Assembly: GCA_032207245.1 (NCBI GenBank)
Contig: CM063502.1
Location: forward strand, 45,273,691-45,337,690
Direction: 5' to 3'
Source of the DNA: Pardosa pseudoannulata
Taxonomy: Eukaryota; Arthropoda; Arachnida; Araneae; Lycosidae
Length of the DNA stretch: 64,000 nucleotides
Positions within the stretch are counted from its first letter, which is position 1. The number at the start of each line of letters is the position of its first letter. The translations under genes were made by a program, and so were the position numbers. A model generated the notes under the pieces. It had not been told where the DNA came from and searched no databases. It saw only the letters and a program-made list of their open reading frames with translations. Positions 55,990-64,000 of this stretch are shown in pieces.

Positions 55990-57890
55990 ATTGGTAGACA
56001 GTGATTATTCCGTACACAAATATTAGATCATGTTTTAAGAAATAAAAACAACTGTTATTAAAAAAATACACAACATACATGAAAGTGTGATAAATTTTAT
56101 GTCATTGAATTAAATACAAATCTGCTTTGAAGTAAACTAAAAATACTTTTCGAAATGTGGTTTAAATTTAATAGTAGGTAAAAACTTATGCGTACATCAT
56201 ACAAATATTAGCTGGTTTATCTAGATAGAAGACCAATTGTTATCAAACTAACAACATCTAAATATCAAAAGATTAACTGAAGCAATTTTATGTGATTTAA
56301 TAAAATGTAATTGTTGTCTGAAGTGGATGAAAAATAGCTCCCAGAAAGTAGCTTTAATCTTTGTGTTATGAAAAAGTTTATCCCAGTAATATATTTTCCC
56401 GTTTTGCATGACTTCAACAATAGCTTGCAGTTATTTCTAACGCTAAAAATAAGTCGACTTTGGCATGAAAAGATCATTATTTGCATCAGGTTTCAGTCCA
56501 CATACAAATAAACATTCTGAAGCACTGTCAACAATCGAATCAAGATACTTTCCTGATTTTCCTTAAGAAATACAATATCTGATATCTGCAACAATAAAAG
56601 ACAGGAGGATATTAGAAGGTATACTGGTGTCTATCAGACTAATGTTTCAGCATAGATATATCCATAACGAAAATCGAAATTCCGAATATGATTGGTCCAA
56701 ATATCAAGAAAATTGCTACGAAGAACAAGGAATTCCACTTTCAGGAATAGTATCTGTAACTGTATCATCGATTATCTCTTATTGAATTTCTTCAGCTGTG
56801 GGAAACCGCTAATAACATAAGAAGGAAAGAAGTATCGGAAGACTATATATATATGAACACTGAATTTTTTAACAAATCACATTTAACAGAAATAAGAAAA
56901 AGTAAAAGCAGGCACTGATTAAAACATTTTGTTATTCTAAACAAATCTTCTTAAAAGAACAAAACAAACTTTCAAGCATAAGTGTACACATTTTAGCATG
57001 ATTTCTAATCCGTTTGAAATTTTCTTTTGTGTCTAATGATTTAATACGTTTCGTTTTAAACCTTTAATAGATTCAGACTTATTATGGATACATAACAGAA
57101 AGTTTACGTTACAACGTGTTATTTAAGGAGACATAGTACCTTTAGAGACTTAAGTACTTAACGACAAAAGAATTTTTTTTATTCATTATAAAGCAGAAAA
57201 TTCTTCTTCTCTTTAAGTGAATTTCATACATGGTTATTATGGTACTGTGGCTTTAACTATGTTATTTAGTTTTCTCATTTAAGTAGTATATTTTTAAAAA
57301 TAATATAGACCAAAATATACACCAAATAAAGAAACCGAATGTCATTTACCTCCTAGATAACTTTTGAAATATGTACATTAGAGTTAAAATTAGATGTCCT
57401 TGATGTCTAATTCATGTCCAATCAAACTTTTGTGTTGTTATGAAAATTATTCATTAAAATTAATATGTGAGTTTTGTGATTTAAAAATTTCTGTTTTTCT
57501 CCCTTTATTATTCGTTTTTATTACATTAATGTGGTCTCATATGAAAGAAAAGATGCTTCTTGTATAGAAGAATTAAAATTTACTTAAAATTTACTATAAT
57601 TTACTTAAATTATAGCTGAAATTCTAAATATATTATATAAATTATTAATTTAATATCCATTAAAATCCATTTTTAAGTATATTTTTTTCAATACATACAT
57701 ATTTATCAAGTATTTAAATAAGTTTAAGAAATTATAATATTTTTTTTCAAATTCTTCTCTTATCTTTTCAGCAGGAAAATAGACTTAATTTATTATAATT
57801 TAACATCAACTTTGATAACCAAATAACAAACAAAATAAAAATGTATTTTTGTCTCATAATTATTTTTTATTGTTAGGAAAACCGTTACAT
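55990..57890. other. AT-rich non-coding stretch
   Basis: No gene or element recognised. If 55844-55975 is a first exon, its promoter should lie in the first kilobase here, but I see no convincing TATA or CpG cluster. Confidence 0.5.
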
Positions 57891-57897
57891 TTATAGT

Positions 57898-57952
57898 TAG
57901 GTAACTACCATTAGGTAACTACCATTAGGTAACTACCGTTAGGCAGTTATAC
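57898..57952. repeat. 14 bp minisatellite, about 3.5 copies
   Basis: TAGGTAACTACCAT is repeated at 57898 and 57912; 57926 differs by one base (CCGT) and a degenerate partial copy follows. The unit contains a GGTAACTACC near-palindrome. Confidence 0.92.
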
Positions 57953-57959
57953 ATTTAAA

Positions 57960-60900
57960 AAAAATCTAAATAAGTTTTTTAAAGATGGTATCATATCCAT
58001 TTTTAAATTTTGTGTAACTTAATTTATAACACAACGATTTTGTTCAATAATAATTTATACATAAACTAATATTTTAACCATTTTTCTTATATTGATAAAG
58101 AATTTTATTCATAGGATTAAAGAACACTGTTGCAGTAATACTCAAGATTTATTGAAAACATGTTAAAACAAATAACTTGCTTTGAAATTATTTTATAATT
58201 TTTAACAAACTTTCAACATAAAAAAGCAAATAATTCAATAAAGTGAAGTTTCTTTAATCATATGCATTATCGATTTTAATTGTCGAATACAAATATATAA
58301 TTTAAACTCTTTCAAAAAGTACTATTTTCAGTAATTTTTCCTAGACTAAATAACAATTTTTTTTTCGAATACAATAAATTCTTCTCAAAATTAAAATTTC
58401 CAGACAGTTGTAATGCTTGAAACTTTGTAAACTTTTCCGTTTAGATAAAATCATAACATTTACGCGTATTGTGTTACCTTTAATTAAAATATGATTATGA
58501 TCACACGTTTACATTAAAGATTATTTATTAAATTCAACAGTAATGATTTCTGACAGAATTTTCAAACTGATTAATCAAGGGCCGTATATATATTTAAATG
58601 TCTTTAAAACAGTGAAATTATCTTTAAAATTACATATATCATATATAATAATTAAATTCTTAGTTTACGTAGTTATATATAAAAGTTGTAATATAATTAA
58701 AATAGTGTAGTATAGTGTAATATAATTAAAATATATTTCAAACGATATAAGGATTTATAAAACGTTAAATACTTACACTTTTAAATTGTAATTGAATGAG
58801 CTGTTTAGACTAAGTTCACTTTCTTAATAATGTTTTTATTTGAATTATAAAATATAAAACAACCACGTATTTTACTTTATTTAATAAAATGAAAACAAAT
58901 TTTGAAAGTGTACTCTGCGACCTCAAAATATACAATAACAAAAGATCCAATTCATTTACAACACCTCAATAAGAAATTATTTATCTCTCATATTTCTTTA
59001 CAACATTTATTCGTTAGTTTATTCGTTAGTTTCTAAAACTAAGTGCATTTAAAAAATCAATTTAAACTTAAACTCATTGCGACTGTAATAACTCTAAGTG
59101 ATAGTACTCTAAAAGTCAAATATTTTCCATGAAACTGCACTGACATTATTATTAGAAATATGTTTCATAAATGAAGAAATTCTTTTCACTCTCATGCCTT
59201 TTACTAAAGCCCAAAATTCTCGGCCTCATGGAGAAATAAATAAATAAGAAAGACTTTATGAAAATTGAAGAGCGTCTGCGTAAGATACAGTCTGAGTATA
59301 AAATAAGTTCAATAGGGAGAACCTAATCTACTTCAATTGAAGCCAGTATATATTTAGTCACAAATTCCAAGCAATAGGTCTTTCAAAAATACCCAGAAAT
59401 TTGGTTATTCTTGAAACTTCATACATATGTTGAAGATCTTTGCCACAATTTAATTCTTTTTCTACAACGTGTAAAATTGTAACTTTAATTTACATGTTTA
59501 TTCCTTAATAAAAAAATGGAATTTTTTTCGAGTTAGACATTAAAATCTAAATGTCACTGAATAGATTCACGAAAGTAGATAGATCTATACCTGACGTTTA
59601 GAAAGAAAAATCCAATTAACAAGTTACGATTTTAGAATTATTGATTTTAAAAAAGGTTTATTTGATTAAAAAATATCTTGTTAAACTGTAAACGTCTTAG
59701 TATCAATAAACAAATGAAGGAAACTATAAAATTTAATTAAGTTTTTTTTTAACTTATAAATTTCATATTCAGCTTTGCAAGTATTGCCCCACGATACAAT
59801 AAATTATGTAGTATAGTACATAATTTAATACACTAATTTAATTGTTAATTCTTTAATAAGTAAATGTGTAAAGAAGTTTTCCTGTTAGTAATTATAAATC
59901 AAATCACTGACTTGATTCGAGAATGTAAAGAGTAGTAGTCCTGCAAAAAGGAAACAAAACATCAAAAATACAGGACTGGATTTTGAGATTACGGTAGTAA
60001 AAATATATTTCTGCTAAAAATAAATAGTGGGTTAAAACTTAGTTTTCTAATTATCAATATAGAAGTAAAGCAAATAAAGTAGAATTATGTTTTGTTTAAT
60101 AAAATATTTCCATATTAAAAAATTAATTATTGGTACTTTCCATTCATGAGGTTATATAAATTATACATAAGCTTAAATTAAATTTTAAGTAAAGTTCTCT
60201 ATTTTTAATCTTTTTTTTATTTGAATCTAAATTAAAATTTTAAAACATTTCGTAAGCTATTAAAACAACTCAAAGCTTAAAAAATATTTATTATAGGAAA
60301 AAATAAAATATTTTAAACTACAAGATCATTAAAGCAATATTCAATGTAATTTACATAAAATGTCGTTTAAGTAAAATAACTAATCAACTGAATACACAAG
60401 ATTCGTTCAATCAAAAAGAGAAAAAATGTAAATTAAAAAGCATTTTAATTACCTTTTGAATTACGTATTCAGGCATGCTGAGACACCTTAATTAAGAACA
60501 ATAAGAAAACTCCCTTGATGACAAAACTATATTACGCTTGTAAAAAAGGTATAACTCATTTAAAAAGAAAATGTTAAGTATCATCGAGTTACAAGATATC
60601 GTAAAATAAAAATATAGTTTTTATTGGCCTAGTAATACAAGTCACGATTACCAAATGAGATTACCTTCAGGAACAGACATATATATTTTAAAAATAAATA
60701 TGAATATTCATGTAGTAACTTCTTTTAAATGATTAAATTTCTAATAAGTCTGTAAAATATGTGTGTAGAAATTAGAAAAATTCCCAGAGTAACATACTAA
60801 ACACCTCTTACTCTTCTTTGCTATTTTTGTACAAAATTTTTCAGTTTCGCAGTTGTTCAAAGAGTTTTAAATTACGTTCCGAAATGAAACCTTTTTTAGC

Positions 60901-61370
60901 TTTGTCATTTTATAATTTAGAGGAAATATTAGCACTCAATTTAAATTTATGTTGGTTTTATAGACTTAAACTTATACATTATCTGGAAAAGAATTTGAAA
61001 TGAGTATAATATTTAATTTTGATCTACACCTTAAAGAAACATGTACAAATGCATATCCTTTGAATAACTTTAAGTTAGATTATAGTTCTTTATTACAGCA
61101 TAATGTTTTCCCCTAAGATATTATGAAACCACATAGCAAATTCTGATGCGTGATGCATTGAGAAACATTCGAAAAATTCTAGATACAAAAGTTAAAATCG
61201 TAGGTTTTGAATTCAGTCTTATTTATACAGGGCTACATTAAGAGCTACTTATTCAATAGTACGAGACATGATTTTATGCAAGTACCCTTTTCAGATTGAA
61301 AACACACAAGTGTACATTCTATCAATTTTATTTTTACATAAAAACTTATAATTTAATATAGTTTTCTATA
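57960..61370. other. AT-rich non-coding stretch
   Basis: There is no gene. A 17 bp direct repeat GTAATATAATTAAAATA occurs twice near 58688-58733. The frame 60818-61003 has background composition. Confidence 0.55.
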
Positions 61371-61375
61371 CTTAC

Positions 61376-61642
61376 AATAATCTGCCTCCTGACTACGCAC
61401 TAGTGAAACTTTTGAATTTGATCCCCTCAGTCAACATTTTTAGTCCCAGAGTGATACAAACTGAGGACAATTTAAGAACCGCATAAAATTCCATAAAGAA
61501 AGCATCTAGAAACTTGAATACATTTAATGAAGATGAAACTGCAAAATGTTTGTTTTTCAGCATTTCCATAACCTTTTTACACTGAGTCTTCTGTAATAAC
61601 AGAAGGTCTGGCTCTTTGCTTTTTATGATTCTCATAAAACTC
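61376..61642 (-). other. Possible spliced exon with an 80-codon frame
   Basis: On the minus strand GTTGTCTTTACCAG ends at 61643, a plausible 3' splice site, and ATT|GTAAGTATAG gives a strong 5' splice site at 61376/61375. Between them lies an ATG frame of 80 codons (61635-61393) containing LLLLQKTQCKKVMEMLKNK and KLSSVCITLGLKMLTEG, ending at TAG 15 bases before the donor. A frame that stops before a donor argues for a non-coding or UTR exon, or for coincidence. Composition is moderately above background. Not recognised. Confidence 0.3.
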
Positions 61643-61825
61643 CTGGTAAAGACAACTGTAACTGTAGTGTTCCGACAGTTGAGTTGAGGTTTTTGGTCGG
61701 CATACAGAATGTGAATAAACGGCGATAGTTTGAGATTCCAATTATCTTAATTTCGTTTTCCTTCCACAACTTCGGGACAGAAATATTCACTCACTTCACT
61801 TAAACATAAGGCAAAAATCCACATG

Positions 61826-62342
<517 letters not shown>

Positions 62343-62349
62343 TCTTTGT

Positions 62350-63480
62350 GAATTTTCAGACTCTTAAATTAATATTTTAATATACGTATCACGACCGCTA
62401 GTTGGTATCAGTTCCACATTGAAATGAAGCATGGATTTATTTCTTTACAATGAAATAGGAATGACTAGTGAAGCCATATATATGTATATATGTAAATATA
62501 TGCAAATATATGTGTACTTATAGGTGTATGCTTATATATTTATTTGAATGTGTGGGTATTCCTATATCAGATTAATAAAAATTTTAGGTTACAGAAGTGT
62601 TAAATTGTTTTGCGGCTACTATTGCAGTGTTAAGGTGAATTAAATTTTTCATAGTTTGAATACCTTCTTATTTTAATATATCTATAAATCATATATTACT
62701 TACTGATCTACATAACTTTTGCAAATGTTTTAAATATGATAGTCATGTTAAAATAAAACTTCAATTAGATCCTTTAAAAATGTTTCATAATCACAATAAT
62801 ACACAAAATTACTTTTAAAGAAAAATAATTTTTTCGTAAGCAGTTTGTCATATAATGGCCACTAACCAAAAATTAGTTTCAAAGATTATTTATCTGTCTT
62901 GAGGCCTTTTGAAAAGTCATTTTAAAAGTAATCTCTTTGCTAGACGCTCCAGAAAATGAGACGTTAACTACTGTTAATAAAAAAAGTACATGACACATGT
63001 CTGATCTTTAATAGCTAAAAGTATTTTCTAAGCTCCAGTAAAGAGATGTTCTTCTGAAGAGTAAATATAAGTTTTCAATGAAATTTTATCAACAATTTTC
63101 AGAGATTACTTCTCGTATCATAAGTATTTTAATCTTCTTTAAACAGTTATTTTTGCTTTGCTTTTCAGTGTTGATATCATTTAATTTTTTCTGTGATATT
63201 AGACATATAATATTGATCTTGACGCAAATACGTGAATTAAATGATGATATTTTAATGCCTATTATATGTTATGTAAAAGATATAGTTATAAAATGCATGA
63301 ATATTTTGTACGTTTAACAGGAATCTGTTACTTATAATTTAGATTTGCTAAAATAAAATTAGATAAATCATTGTACACACAGCGGTACATGTACACAACA
63401 AATGCTGAGAGAAGATCATACATTCATAGTACATATTTATAAAATGTGTAATTATGTTATAAAATTTAAAAAATAAAATA
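62350..63480. other. AT-rich non-coding stretch
   Basis: Only a small ATATATGTA-type repeat (62478-62513) is visible. The frame 63078-63317 is AT-driven. Confidence 0.5.
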
Positions 63481-63489
63481 ATAAAACTG

Positions 63490-63572
63490 AGTCTATTACT
63501 TTTATTTCTAAGTTTACTTTTATACTTCTAAGTACTTTTTACTTCTAAGTACTACTTTTATTTTTAAGTTTG
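63490..63572. repeat. Imperfect short tandem repeat
   Basis: Variants of TTACTTTTATTTCTAAGT recur four times with length variation. Confidence 0.7.
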
Positions 63573-63579
63573 TAAATAT

Positions 63580-64000
63580 GAAAGTCTATATCTATTTATC
63601 TGTAAAGTTAAGATCATAAATTATTCTCTAGTTTTAATTCATATAGTGGTACGAAAGTTTTGTAATACATAAAATTCTGAATAGCACTGATTTATGAATG
63701 ACATGAAACAAATTGTTTAATTTATTTACATACTGTTTTTATTTATATGCAGTTTAAATTCTTTTTACAATAAATCTTTTACTACCGTTTTTTTATAACA
63801 GCTATTTCGATATACTATATAACATTTCTTCCAATTCAGAAGGAAATATACCATTATTTGTACATTATCCCTGATTCTTAGTTTACATAAATTTAGTTTA
63901 TATTAAACTTTTCATGTATTCCAGGTTCACAGTATTTCACTTTATGAATCAGTACTGTGTTTAGGAAGTATAAGTAATAGATAAAGTAAATTATTTGTAA
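63580..64000. other. AT-rich non-coding stretch to the window end
   Basis: Nothing recognised. Confidence 0.5.

Overview
The window is AT-rich, intron- and repeat-dominated eukaryotic DNA. Nothing suggests a bacterial or viral genome: there are no operons, no long open frames other than artefacts of (TA)n tracts, and no rRNA or intact tRNA. Many very long (TA)n arrays grading into (GT)n or (AC)n, a decayed Tc1-type transposase of the kind common in molluscs, TTAA-flanked and hAT-type non-autonomous elements and tRNA-like SINE relics together fit a large, repeat-rich invertebrate genome. A cephalopod such as an octopus is my best guess, from family resemblance only.

Layout. 1-9.8 kb: AT-rich DNA with a ~290 bp tandem repeat (1291-1995) and scattered transposon ends. 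9.86-10.9 kb: two (TA)n arrays around a 240 bp unique block with an AATAAA signal. 15.85-19.7 kb: the densest accessory block, with a GC-rich island, a 50-T run beside a half-tRNA-like sequence, a piggyBac-like MITE (16473-17111), an unclassified open frame, and a Tc1-like transposase pseudogene (18649-19519) preceded by a GC-box/CCAAT/TATA arrangement. 20-35 kb: mostly featureless, except a 999 bp direct duplication (28341-30345) that I read as identical and that contains an older 248 bp duplication. 35-43 kb: a 300 bp (TA)n array, a minus-strand SINE-like fragment, palindromes and a diverged 457 bp tandem pair. 43-56 kb: several huge (TA)n arrays, a dispersed diverged repeat family, a hAT-like MITE with three internal subrepeats, and two minus-strand segments that look like real coding exons. 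56-64 kb: AT-rich DNA with one more large (TA)n array and one possible spliced exon.

The best gene evidence is the minus-strand pair 55844-55975 (open, GC-richer, followed by an exact GTAAGT donor) and 43427-43647 (TTTATTTCAG acceptor, 72 open codons rich in charged residues, then a stop). Their splice phases agree, so they may be two exons of one small gene with a ~12 kb intron holding most of the large (TA)n arrays. I do not recognise the protein. No other intact gene is supported, and no new multi-gene system is evident.
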